DNA from: JAHZMA01 sp965205905
GTDB lineage: Bacteria > Pseudomonadota > Alphaproteobacteria > JABAAW01 > JAHZMA01
Reading direction: 5' to 3'
Length of the DNA stretch: 64,000 nucleotides
Assembly (NCBI GenBank): GCA_965205905.1
Contig: CBDBHZ010000013.1
Coordinates: 62,001 to 126,000 of the forward strand
Shown: in pieces, positions 54,601 through 63,538 of the stretch
Layout of the letters: each line of letters opens with the position of its first letter
How positions within the stretch are numbered: position 1 is the first letter of the stretch
The notes under the pieces: generated by a model
What the model was told of the DNA's origin: nothing
Databases searched by the model: none
What the model saw: only the letters and a program-made list of their open reading frames with translations
Made by a program: the position numbers and the translations under genes

Positions 54601-54819
54601 AAAGCTGAAAATGTGCGTAACGCTCTCATCGCATAGGGTAATATCATCGGCACATGTTTTCGCAACAGGGTCAGTTACAGGGTCAGTTACAGGGTCAGTT
54701 ACAGGGTCTGTTACAGGGTCAGTGCCTGTGTTATCGGATGCGGTGCTACCGCCAGCACTGCTACCATTGCAAGCAATAAGGGTGAGGGATAATAATATCG
54801 GTAAAAGTAGATGTTTCAT
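51688..54819 (-). CDS. Three-module TbpB-like surface lipoprotein
   Basis: A 1,043-residue lipoprotein. Signal peptide with lipobox LTLIAC (Cys17), then a low-complexity linker with five TDPVTDPVTDPV-type repeats (residues about 32-52). Then come a unique N-terminal region and three modules that end in the barrel signature ARFYG/AKFYG, EFGGTF and YYYGAFGA/YVGFFGG/YVGFFGAN. Cysteine pairs (CDSC, CDTSIC) are found in equivalent loops. Good ribosome site GGAGAAAAACC. It is probably exported by Slam. It differs from the lipoproteins at 1-8.5 kb by longer DWF(I/V)YTN linkers between modules. Confidence 0.85.
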   Translation of the reverse strand: MKHLLLPILLSLTLIACNGSSAGGSTASDNTGTDPVTDPVTDPVTDPVTDPVAKTCADDITLCDESVTHIFSFTETLGTITVAPKTQTTTTAYSETSLTAAATANSTIITLPAIAVLFNNSTSYKREASTVDWNNSEDRGIITTPNATLSRTSLDVSAKYPTVQLTFNGSAFTAVINADDTYSNLIADTSSTFFGFTATNMAFVSWEKDAEAGFTADDPLETTKYSKQGMLIAGIATTDFTNLDGATQFTGKGKGSYGVLQSDNSFTTYGTVFNTRINVDFVSKMLDFYSYGTACDSCTLPADTDLNLVATGLKFVDNESNVVNNISGDIATTIESTLSGTLDARFYGNAGDGANEFGGTFALTNADSYYYGAFGAEIGDWFVYTNQVTTDAIITDSTTSTTYPVPAVDKNSLSSFTAMNSQTMAGTITLPASIVHIQRVDDDNTINNSIFENSATNKAVLQFSYNSSGDLFASETNNVALYFGDKRYAGTLAAADENLIEVEASNISASDGANIYDGLRISKSASESSFGFAADYMLNIRWSANGRRAGAGIAGFETATTGGNTILTAGTTRFTGRGYGAYGSPENSPASNNRYFDIDADIDFSNRTVALESRNTCDTSICSSKHPEHDFKGTLNYASNTSNAITGNIIAKGSDGSYDTLDGTELTGTAFAKFYGGGTQEFGGTFSLQHPSGEGYVGFFGGVRGDWFIYNNDKITTLATITDSTDSSKTYNTPAVNKQGVTGFNDSVDNRKGKTLTLPASITHIRRNTTGKTITNNNINDAVLQFSYDADGKLFADATNNAALYFGDKRYAIIDSSGADEDSIYAIYDIVDDPSYKTNNSDGTGVTNGLAIRKSDSDISFDFTAEYMFNISWGNSDNSAGAGIAGFEMLGNAIPTTDSASFTGRGTGSYGSSAIGDNPSSTDRYFEIAATVNFSNRTVALESSNTCGAYTASNCGTGSGNLTPEHDFKGTLTYEADTNAITGNIIAKGDDDSFDSDDGTQLTGTANAKFYGIVTNGAPAEFGGTFSMQHPSGEGYVGFFGAN
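54666..54722. repeat. 12-bp tandem repeat encoding DPVT units
   Basis: GGGTCAGTTACA is repeated about five times, with one T variant. It codes for the Pro-rich linker after the lipid anchor; since the unit is 12 bp, changes in copy number stay in frame. Confidence 0.9.
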
Positions 54820-54879
54820 TGGTTTTTCTCCATATAAATAATAAGGTTACTATAGCGTGTTTGGGGTGAGTTGTAAATA

Positions 54880-57774
54880 TCAATATATCCCTAGCAACTC
54901 ATCTTCTTCGGCTTCTTGTTCAAGGTCGCGGACTTCTTGCTTTTTATCTTCAAATTCATTATTCGGGCTTTGATTCAGCAAATCATCTAAACCGCCTTCA
55001 TTACCCGCATCATTACTAACGCCGATAATTTGTTGCCCAACATCTATATTATCGCCAATCAGCAAGCTAGCCGTGCTGTAATCCACTGGTTGTGAGCCCG
55101 GTTTAAAGGCTTCCACAATCGACCAACCACCATCACCCGAACGGCTAAGTGTGCCTGTTTTTGGGTTAATCCGCACCAGTTGCACATTAGGCGGAATGCG
55201 AAATGGCGCGGTGGAACGGTCTTTCAATGCCTGTTCTAAAAAGTCAGTTACAATCGGCACGGCAACGGTTGAGCCTGCCTCTTGTGAAGTATCGCCATAC
55301 ATGCCAAGCGTGCGCGGCTTATCAAACCCAATATAAGTGCCAACCACCAAATCGGTAGTGAACGCCATAAACCATGCATCAACACTGTTATTGGTGGTGC
55401 CAGTTTTGCCCGCAACGACCTTACCGGGTATGGTGCGCCTTACAAACCTGCCCGTGCCACGCGCCACCACACCTTCTAGCATCGATACTATCTGATAGTT
55501 AGACGCAGAATCAATCACGCGGGGACGGCTATCAATCAGCTTCGGTAATGGCACATTGCCCTGCCAACCTTGTTCAACCAAGCAGCCCCTACATTCGCGC
55601 TTATCTTGCTTTGCTAATGTTGTGCCATAGCGGTCTTGCAAACGGTCAATCAGGGTTGGTTCAACCTTGATACCGCCATTGGCAAGCATGGCATAGGCGG
55701 CGGTAAGCCGCATCAGAGTGGTTTGCAGAGAGCCCAGCGCATTGGGCAAATAGAGTGATATTTCTTCGTTAATGCCGAAACGGTTTGCCACATCACGCAC
55801 ATGTTCCATGCCCAATGTCTGCGCCAACCGCACAGTCATCAAATTGCGCGATTGTTCAATCCCCAGCCGCATCGGGCTTGGACCATAATAACGGCGCGAA
55901 TAATTGCTTGGCTTCCATTTGGTGCCATCATCTAATGTTAGCACAAACGGCGCGTCTAAAATGCGGGTGGCAGGCGTAAAACCTTGTTCTAACGCGCTTA
56001 AATAAACAAAAGGCTTGAAAGCAGAACCCGGTTGACGTGAGGCTTGCGTTACCCGATTATATTGCGAGCGTTGAAACGAAAAACCGCCAACCATCGCCAA
56101 CACCCTGCCCGTATTGGGATCCATCACCACCAAACCGCCATCAATTTCAGGCAGTTGCTGTAGCTGATAAATATCGCCATCTTTATTTTTTTCTGCTGAA
56201 AGCGCATTCACCAATATAACATCACCCACCGATGCCACCTGCCCCATGCTGTAAATATACGGCCCTAACGGACGGGTGCGGCGCGATATATTTCTTTCAT
56301 CTAACACGCCAACATCTTGCAATAATTCTTGGTCGGTCTGGGTGGTGCTTTGCTGTTCTTGCAGACGTGGGATGAGATAGCGGCGCGCCCAACGTAAACT
56401 CTCATAATCTAACTTGCCTTTTGTGCCATCGGCAAACATAATATTGGCATCTCTGCGCTCAACATTGGTTACCAGTGCCAACTGCCAGTCGCGCGGTGTG
56501 CCTGCTGGTTTTTCAAAATCATTCAAAAATTCTAGCACATGTTCATTATCAATCGGCAAATGCCCAAGCGCACCGCGATAGCCATGCCGACGGTCATATG
56601 CCACCACGCCGCGAAATAATGCCTGTTCGGCATAGGTTTGTAGCGTAGGGTCTAGGCTGGTGCGAATGGTAAGCCCGCCACCATAGAGTTTCTCTTTGCC
56701 AATATCATCAACCAAAACCCGCCTTACTTCTTCTACAAAATATGACGCATAGACGCGGTTATTTTGCAAATCTGATGAGAGGCGAATGGGTTTACGTAAT
56801 GTGCTATCGCGCTCTTTTTCATTCAGATAGCCATTGGCATACATGCGATTCACCACCCAATCACGCCGTTCACGCGCCCGTTCGGGGTTCACTTTAGGAT
56901 TATAACTGCTGGGCGCTTTGGGCAAGGCCGCCAATAATGCGGCTTCTGAAATATCAAGTTCATCTAATGCTTTGCCAAAATAATCAGCCGCCGCCGCCGC
57001 CACACCATAAGAACGGTTGCCAAGAAATATCTCGTTCAAATAGAGTTCTAAAATGCGGTCTTTGCTGAGGGCTTTTTCAATGCGGCGGGCAATAATCGCC
57101 TCTTTTAATTTACGCGTGAAAGTTTGTTCGCGGCTGAGTAAGAAATTTTTTGCCACCTGTTGCGTGATGGTAGATGCCCCCACCAGATTGCCTTTGCCAT
57201 TAAGGATATTTTGAATATTGGTTCGCACTGCGCGCATGATGCCCAGAAAATCCAAGCCCTTATGCTGATAGAAATTCTTATCTTCGGCAGAGATAAAAGC
57301 ATATTTCAAATCTTCGGGCATGCCTGCAATCGGCACGAAAATTCGTCTCTCTACCGCAAATTCTGCCAGTAATTTTCCATCGCCTGCATGAACTCTTGTG
57401 CTGATTTTTGGTTGATAATCTTGTAATTGTTCATGGGCTGGCAGACTGCGCCCAAGCTGAATGGTGAAGAAAACCAGCCCTGCAAATATAATAACACCGC
57501 CAACCATGCCTGCGGCAAATAGCAAGCGAAATATTTTGATGATGAGCGATGTTTTTTCATCACTGCCGATTTTTTTTCTCAAACTTTTCGGTATAAAACG
57601 CCCTGCACCTTGATGAGATGCGCCTTGATTCTGTTGCACATTGGCTAGAATTTGTTCCGCAGATAGATTCTGCCCTTCAGCAGAAAGCCCATCAGGCGAA
57701 GCTTCTTGCTGTTTCATTGCCGCACGATTCATCAATTTCTGTTTGAAATTTTCTCTGTTATTATCTTCGCTCAT
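54880..57774 (-). CDS. mrcA: Penicillin-binding protein 1A (bifunctional)
   Basis: A 964-residue class A PBP. A cytosolic N-terminal tail of about 80 residues is followed by one membrane helix (about 84-108). The glycosyltransferase domain has EDKNFYQHKGLDF and STITQQVAKNFLLSREQTF. The transpeptidase domain has SAFKPF (SxxK), SRN (SxN) and KTGTTN (KTG). An OB-like insertion lies between. The N-terminal tail is longer than usual and Gln/Asn-rich. It polymerises and cross-links peptidoglycan. Its start overlaps the amidase stop by four bases, so both are one operon for cell wall work. Confidence 0.94.
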   Translation of the reverse strand: MSEDNNRENFKQKLMNRAAMKQQEASPDGLSAEGQNLSAEQILANVQQNQGASHQGAGRFIPKSLRKKIGSDEKTSLIIKIFRLLFAAGMVGGVIIFAGLVFFTIQLGRSLPAHEQLQDYQPKISTRVHAGDGKLLAEFAVERRIFVPIAGMPEDLKYAFISAEDKNFYQHKGLDFLGIMRAVRTNIQNILNGKGNLVGASTITQQVAKNFLLSREQTFTRKLKEAIIARRIEKALSKDRILELYLNEIFLGNRSYGVAAAAADYFGKALDELDISEAALLAALPKAPSSYNPKVNPERARERRDWVVNRMYANGYLNEKERDSTLRKPIRLSSDLQNNRVYASYFVEEVRRVLVDDIGKEKLYGGGLTIRTSLDPTLQTYAEQALFRGVVAYDRRHGYRGALGHLPIDNEHVLEFLNDFEKPAGTPRDWQLALVTNVERRDANIMFADGTKGKLDYESLRWARRYLIPRLQEQQSTTQTDQELLQDVGVLDERNISRRTRPLGPYIYSMGQVASVGDVILVNALSAEKNKDGDIYQLQQLPEIDGGLVVMDPNTGRVLAMVGGFSFQRSQYNRVTQASRQPGSAFKPFVYLSALEQGFTPATRILDAPFVLTLDDGTKWKPSNYSRRYYGPSPMRLGIEQSRNLMTVRLAQTLGMEHVRDVANRFGINEEISLYLPNALGSLQTTLMRLTAAYAMLANGGIKVEPTLIDRLQDRYGTTLAKQDKRECRGCLVEQGWQGNVPLPKLIDSRPRVIDSASNYQIVSMLEGVVARGTGRFVRRTIPGKVVAGKTGTTNNSVDAWFMAFTTDLVVGTYIGFDKPRTLGMYGDTSQEAGSTVAVPIVTDFLEQALKDRSTAPFRIPPNVQLVRINPKTGTLSRSGDGGWSIVEAFKPGSQPVDYSTASLLIGDNIDVGQQIIGVSNDAGNEGGLDDLLNQSPNNEFEDKKQEVRDLEQEAEEDELLGIY

Positions 57775-58991
57775 TCCCCTGCATCTAACTCCTTAAAATA
57801 GGCGTTCACCCCTTCTACAATTCCATCTGCTACTTTATCTTTAAAATTACGCGACTGCAAATTTTTTAAATCATTTTCATTGGTTAAATAACCTAATTCT
57901 ATCAAAACCGATGGCACATTGGGTGATTTTAGCACCGCAAAATTAGCAAATCTTTGGGGTTTTCTAGAAATTGCAACACGGTTACGCAAATGGCTCACCA
58001 ATTTTTTTGATACCCGCCACGATTGGTCAGCCGTCCATTCTTGCGCCCTATCAATCAAAATATCGGAGACCACCTCATCATATTGATTTAAATCACTGCC
58101 CAACAAAATATCGGAACGATTTTCCTGATGCGCCAAAGCCGCAGATTCTTCATCAGATGCTTTTTCCGATAGGGTGTAAACCGTTAATCCCCGAATTGAT
58201 TTCACATGAATCTTATCGGCATGGATTGAGATAAATAAATCGGCTTTTTTGCTATCAGCAAGCTTAAACCTATCACGCAAAGGGATATAAGTATCTTTCT
58301 CGCGGGTTAGAAAAGTGCGATATTTGCCTTGCGCGTTCATCTTTTTTTGCAATAATTTAGAGAAAGGAAGCACAATATTTTTTTCGTGAATATGCCCAAC
58401 AACACCGCCCGGGTCTGCACCACCATGTCCGGGGTCAATGATAATCACGCGTTTTTTATCTTTTTTAGCGGGCTGTTGTGCGTTATTATCACTTTTAATA
58501 TTAGCCACATAATCCTTCCAGCCAGAGCTTGCAAAGCTGAAATCAGGCGATTTTTCTGAGTTAATCGGCGCCATATCCACCACAATTCGAAAGCGGTTTT
58601 CTTCTTGCAATGAATCGCTACGCACCAACTGCACTGCCGTATTTAAATCTAGCACAATCCGCACAATGCCTTCCTTATAAAGCCCTGTGCGATAGCGTTC
58701 TATCGCCGTGCCAGAAAGAATAGGCGTGTTGCGTAACGCTAATTTTACATTGGGAATATCAATCACCAGCCGTTCTGGTGTGTGAAGTGTGAAGATATTA
58801 AACGGGACTTCTTTATCAAGCTCAAGCACAAAGCGGGTATCATCTTGTTGCTTGCCCACGCGAATATCATTCACCTGTTGTGCCATTGATGCATGCAACG
58901 GTAATAGCAATGACAAAACCATCGCTATTACCGCAAATAGACGCATTTTAGAAATATTCCTCAGCCATTTATGTTTTACTTTCGGTAACAT
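57771..58991 (-). CDS. amiC: N-acetylmuramoyl-L-alanine amidase
   Basis: A 406-residue periplasmic amidase. Signal peptide ending at HASMAQ; residues about 45-150 are an AMIN domain; about 190-400 is the Amidase_3 zinc domain with IDPGHGGADPGG, HEKNIVL, FISIHAD and VLIELGYLTN carrying His, Glu, His and the catalytic Glu. It cuts the peptide from MurNAc during cell separation. The start at 58991 is used as it follows TAGGGA and avoids overlap with rpoC; the longer frame from 59081 lies in rpoC. Confidence 0.92.
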   Translation of the reverse strand: MLPKVKHKWLRNISKMRLFAVIAMVLSLLLPLHASMAQQVNDIRVGKQQDDTRFVLELDKEVPFNIFTLHTPERLVIDIPNVKLALRNTPILSGTAIERYRTGLYKEGIVRIVLDLNTAVQLVRSDSLQEENRFRIVVDMAPINSEKSPDFSFASSGWKDYVANIKSDNNAQQPAKKDKKRVIIIDPGHGGADPGGVVGHIHEKNIVLPFSKLLQKKMNAQGKYRTFLTREKDTYIPLRDRFKLADSKKADLFISIHADKIHVKSIRGLTVYTLSEKASDEESAALAHQENRSDILLGSDLNQYDEVVSDILIDRAQEWTADQSWRVSKKLVSHLRNRVAISRKPQRFANFAVLKSPNVPSVLIELGYLTNENDLKNLQSRNFKDKVADGIVEGVNAYFKELDAGE

Positions 58992-59043
58992 ATCCCTACC
59001 AGTAATAATAGCTAACAAAATTATGATGTAATGATGCTTACCC

Positions 59044-62000
59044 TTATTTTTGTTCGGGTGATTGGCTATCATCAGCCCCATTCACATCAGTAGGCACATC
59101 ATTAAATCCGTCATTATCAGTTGTTTCCATTGGCACTTCAAACGGATTATCTGCAACAGCAAACGGATTATCAGTATCATCCATTGGCACTTCAAATGGG
59201 TTACCCATTGTGGTGAGTTGGTTATCAAACCCAGTCTCTATTTCTGGATTTGCTGCCCGCTCCGCCTCAATTTTTTCGCGTAACACCTTATCTGCTTCCA
59301 TTGCCCTTTGACGCATCTGTTTCACCACCGCGCCTGTGCCCGCTGGTATCAACCGTCCAACAATCAGATTTTCTTTCAAGCCCACCAACATATCGGATTT
59401 ACCGCATGATGTTGCTTCGGCAAGCACTCTGGTTGTTTCTTGGAATGATGCTGCCGAAATAAACGACCGCGTTTGCAATGCCGCTTTGGTGATGCCCAAT
59501 AGCAAGGTTTTGGCTTGCGCCTCTTGTTTGTTTTCGGCACGCAATTTCTCGTTCACCTCGTCAAATTCGTATCTGTCCATTTGTTCGCCTGCAATCAGAT
59601 AGCTATCACCACTGGCGGTGATTTCAACTTTTTGCAACATACGCCTGATAATCACCTCAATATGCTTATCGCTGATTTTCACGCCCTGCAACCGATAGAC
59701 ATCTTGAACTTCTTTCACCAGATATTCTGCCAACGCTTCCACGCCTAGCACATCTAAAATATCATGCGGCACGGGATTACCATCCATCAGCAAATCGCCA
59801 ATATTGATGCTCTGCCCTTCTTGCACGCTGATATGTTTGCCTTTTGGAATCATATATTCTTTGGCTTCCTCATCAGGATTTTCAGGCCTCACAACAATTC
59901 GCCGTTTAGATTTATAATCTTTGCCAAATTCCACAACACCCGCGCTCTCGCTGATAATCGCGAAATCTCTGGGTTTGCGCGCTTCAAACAATTCAGCAAC
60001 GCGCGGCAGACCGCCCGTAATATCACGCGTTTTAGAAGATTCACGTGGAATACGTGCCAACACTTCGCCTGCTTTCACTGGTTTACCATCGCTCACCGAT
60101 AAAATCGCATTGACCGACATAAAATAGCGTGCATCTAAACCATTGGGCAGCACAACCACTTGCCCTTTATCATCACGCAAAGTGATACGCGGTTTCAATT
60201 CAGCACCACGCGGATGTTGCTTCCAATCAATCACAACTTTACTGGCAATGCCTGTATATTCATCCATCTGTTCTTGTATCGAAACGCCTTCTTCCAAATC
60301 TACAAAATGGGCAACGCCATCTTTTTCGCAAATGATCGGAATTGTATAGGGATCCCATTCTGCCAGCAAATCGCCTTTTTCAATGCTGCCATCTTTTTCA
60401 ATCAATAATTTTGCACCATAAGGCACTTTATAATTGGCACGTTCGCGCCCATTCTCATCAAATAATGTGATGGTTGCGTTATGCGCTAATGATACCAATT
60501 TTCCATCGGCATTGCGAATAAGATTGGTGCTTTTTACAACAACTGTGCCAGCAAATGGTGATTCCACTGACGATTGTTCCGAGCCACGTTGCGCCGCACC
60601 ACCAATATGGAATGTCCGCATGGTTAATTGCGTGCCGGGTTCACCGATAGATTGCGCAGCAATAATGCCAACCGCTTCACCGATATTTACCAATTCGCCA
60701 CGTGCCAAATCGCGCCCGTAACATTTACTACAAATGCCGTTCGTTAGTTCGCACGTTAGCGGTGAGCGCACTCTTACTGAATCAACGCCCATCGTTTCGA
60801 TTTTTTCTTCGCCTGCCTCGTCAACCAATTCGCCTTTAGCGATAAGAATATCGCCAGTTTTTGAATCTTTAACATCATCAGCAACCACGCGCCCTAAAAC
60901 GCGTTCGCCTAATTGTTCAATCACATCTGCGCCATCAACCACCGCACGTAATGTGAGGAAATCTTCGGTGCCGCAATCAGGTTCAGTAACGATGCAATCT
61001 TGCGCCACATCCACCAAACGCCGTGTGAGATAACCAGAATTCGCAGTTTTAAGTGCGGTATCCGCTAAGCCTTTACGCGCCCCATGCGTAGAATTAAAAT
61101 ATTCTAATACGGTGAGACCTTCCTTAAAGTTAGAGATAATCGGACGTTCGATAATCTCGCCAGAAGGTTTTGCCATCAGCCCACGCATTCCCGCCAGCTG
61201 TTTAATCTGGGCGGCAGAACCACGCGCGCCTGAATCCGCCATCATATAGACTGAATTCACGCCGCTTTTTTGGGTTTCCATCACAAGCATCATTTCGGTC
61301 GCCACTTGGTCACTACAGGTTGACCATGCATCAACCACCTTATTATATTTTTCGCCTTGCGTAATCAGCCCATTAAGATATTGCTGTTCAAATTCGCTGA
61401 CATAACCTTGCGTTTCGGCAATCAATCTCACTTTGGCATCGGGGATAATCAAATCATCTTTGCCAAACGAAATGCCAGAACGACACGCCCAATGAAAGCC
61501 TAATTGCATCATTTGGTCGCAGAAAATCACTGTTTCTTTTTGTCCACAATCACGGAAGATGGTATCAATAAGATTGGTAACTTTCTTTTTCGGCAAAGTT
61601 TGATTAATCAAATCATAAATATAGCGTTTGCCATGTATCGATTGTGGTAAAATATTGGCAAGCAATAACCGACCGGGAGTGGTAAGCGTGCTAATATTAG
61701 AATCATCATGGAAATTAAATTTTGTAAGAATCAGACTTTGCAATTTAATATGCCCCATGCTGATGGCATATTCCACTTCGTCACTGCTGGCATAAAATGG
61801 CACCCGAAATGCGCGTAACACACTCTTTTGGTGTTTGGCAAATAAATCGGCAATCTCGCCTTCAGTAACTTGCACATCATCTTTATCACGCAACACAATC
61901 ATCGATTTTTCAACGGCATTGGTGAACGCATCTTTTTGGTCAATGACAATTTCATCATCGTTAAATGATGGCATCGCCAATGTGAGATAATAAAGCCCCA

Positions 62001-63525
62001 ACACAATATCTTGCGATGGCACAATAATCGGCTTGCCATTGGCTGGCGATAACACATTATTAGTGGACATCATCAATACCCGTGCTTCCAGAATCGCTTC
62101 TAGCGATAATGGTACATGCACTGCCATTTGGTCGCCATCAAAATCAGCATTAAATGCCGCGCAGACAAGCGGATGCAACTGAATCGCTTTGCCTTCAATC
62201 AGGGTTGGTTCAAATGCTTGAATTCCCAAACGGTGTAAAGTCGGCGCACGGTTGAGTAACACAGGATGTTCGCGGATAACTTCTTCTAGAATATCCCAAA
62301 TTTCTGGACGTTCACGTTCCACCATTCGTTTGGCCGCTTTAATGGTAGAAGCCATGCCGTAAATCTCTAATTTTGAGAAAATAAACGGTTTAAATAATTC
62401 TAACGCCATCTTCTTTGGCAAACCGCATTGATGCAGTTTAAGGTTAGGTCCAACCACAATCACCGAACGCCCCGAATAATCAACACGTTTACCGAGTAAA
62501 TTTTGCCGAAAACGCCCTTGCTTGCCTTTTAACATATCAGACAATGATTTTAACGGACGCTTATTACTGCCAACAATCACCCGTCCGCGCCTGCCATTAT
62601 CAAACAAGGCATCAACCGATTCTTGCAACATGCGTTTTTCATTACGGATAATAATATCGGGCGCACCCAATTCCAACAAACGTTTCAAGCGATTGTTACG
62701 GTTAATCACACGGCGATATAAATCATTAAGGTCAGAAGTTGCAAATCTGCCACCATCAAGCGGCACTAACGGACGCAATTCTGGTGGAATCACGGGCAAG
62801 ACATCAATAATCATCCATTCAGGACGCATTTTGGTTTCATGCAATGATTCTAGCAATTTCAGCTTTTTCACCAATTTTTTCTTGCGGGTTTCCGAATTGG
62901 TGGCTTGCAAATCTTCGCGCGCCTTTTCAATTTCAAGCGGCATATCCAGTTCATTTAACAGATATTTCACGGCTTCTGCGCCAATCATCGCTTTGAAATT
63001 TTCCGCGCCATGCTCGCGTTGGGCATTGAGATATTCTTGTTCAGTCAATGTTTGCTTATAGCTAAGGTCGGTCAAGCCCGGTTCTACCACCACATAATTT
63101 TCAAAATATAACACACGCTCTAAATTTTTCAGCAACATATCAAGCAACAAACCAATACGGCTGGGCAATGATTTCAAAAACCAAATATGGGCAACAGGTG
63201 CCGCCAATTCAATATGCCCCATACGTTCGCGCCGCACGCGTGATAATGTAACTTCAACACCGCATTTTTCGCAGACGATGCCTTTGAATTTCATTCTTTT
63301 ATATTTGCCACAGATACATTCGTAATCTTTGATAGGGCCAAAGACACGCGGACAAAACAAGCCATCACGTTCAGGTTTTAAGGTGCGATAATTGATGGTT
63401 TCAGGCTTCTTAATCTCGCCATACGACCATGAGCGAATCCGCTCAGGTGATACCAGCGAGATACGAATTAAATCAAAACCCGAAGAAATTTGTGGACGTT
63501 CAGTCGCTCTGGTTAGTTCATTCAT
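59044..63525 (-). CDS. rpoC: RNA polymerase beta' subunit
   Basis: A full-length beta' subunit of 1,493 residues. Zinc site CICGKYKRMKFKGIVCEKCG near residue 70, the rudder/bridge region and the catalytic NADFDGDQMAVH at about 455-466 are intact. The C-terminal tail is unusual: after the conserved core (ends near AAVVKQMRQRAM-type helix) come about 75 acidic residues with three NPF(E/A)V units. It starts 13 bp after the rpoB stop. Confidence 0.98.
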   Translation of the reverse strand: MNELTRATERPQISSGFDLIRISLVSPERIRSWSYGEIKKPETINYRTLKPERDGLFCPRVFGPIKDYECICGKYKRMKFKGIVCEKCGVEVTLSRVRRERMGHIELAAPVAHIWFLKSLPSRIGLLLDMLLKNLERVLYFENYVVVEPGLTDLSYKQTLTEQEYLNAQREHGAENFKAMIGAEAVKYLLNELDMPLEIEKAREDLQATNSETRKKKLVKKLKLLESLHETKMRPEWMIIDVLPVIPPELRPLVPLDGGRFATSDLNDLYRRVINRNNRLKRLLELGAPDIIIRNEKRMLQESVDALFDNGRRGRVIVGSNKRPLKSLSDMLKGKQGRFRQNLLGKRVDYSGRSVIVVGPNLKLHQCGLPKKMALELFKPFIFSKLEIYGMASTIKAAKRMVERERPEIWDILEEVIREHPVLLNRAPTLHRLGIQAFEPTLIEGKAIQLHPLVCAAFNADFDGDQMAVHVPLSLEAILEARVLMMSTNNVLSPANGKPIIVPSQDIVLGLYYLTLAMPSFNDDEIVIDQKDAFTNAVEKSMIVLRDKDDVQVTEGEIADLFAKHQKSVLRAFRVPFYASSDEVEYAISMGHIKLQSLILTKFNFHDDSNISTLTTPGRLLLANILPQSIHGKRYIYDLINQTLPKKKVTNLIDTIFRDCGQKETVIFCDQMMQLGFHWACRSGISFGKDDLIIPDAKVRLIAETQGYVSEFEQQYLNGLITQGEKYNKVVDAWSTCSDQVATEMMLVMETQKSGVNSVYMMADSGARGSAAQIKQLAGMRGLMAKPSGEIIERPIISNFKEGLTVLEYFNSTHGARKGLADTALKTANSGYLTRRLVDVAQDCIVTEPDCGTEDFLTLRAVVDGADVIEQLGERVLGRVVADDVKDSKTGDILIAKGELVDEAGEEKIETMGVDSVRVRSPLTCELTNGICSKCYGRDLARGELVNIGEAVGIIAAQSIGEPGTQLTMRTFHIGGAAQRGSEQSSVESPFAGTVVVKSTNLIRNADGKLVSLAHNATITLFDENGRERANYKVPYGAKLLIEKDGSIEKGDLLAEWDPYTIPIICEKDGVAHFVDLEEGVSIQEQMDEYTGIASKVVIDWKQHPRGAELKPRITLRDDKGQVVVLPNGLDARYFMSVNAILSVSDGKPVKAGEVLARIPRESSKTRDITGGLPRVAELFEARKPRDFAIISESAGVVEFGKDYKSKRRIVVRPENPDEEAKEYMIPKGKHISVQEGQSINIGDLLMDGNPVPHDILDVLGVEALAEYLVKEVQDVYRLQGVKISDKHIEVIIRRMLQKVEITASGDSYLIAGEQMDRYEFDEVNEKLRAENKQEAQAKTLLLGITKAALQTRSFISAASFQETTRVLAEATSCGKSDMLVGLKENLIVGRLIPAGTGAVVKQMRQRAMEADKVLREKIEAERAANPEIETGFDNQLTTMGNPFEVPMDDTDNPFAVADNPFEVPMETTDNDGFNDVPTDVNGADDSQSPEQK

Positions 63526-63538
63526 GTTCGTTACCTTA

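Noticed and set aside
59044..59081. amiC starting at 59081, overlapping rpoC
   Set aside because: The first 30 residues of that frame are not signal-peptide-like; the start at 58991 has a ribosome site and no overlap.
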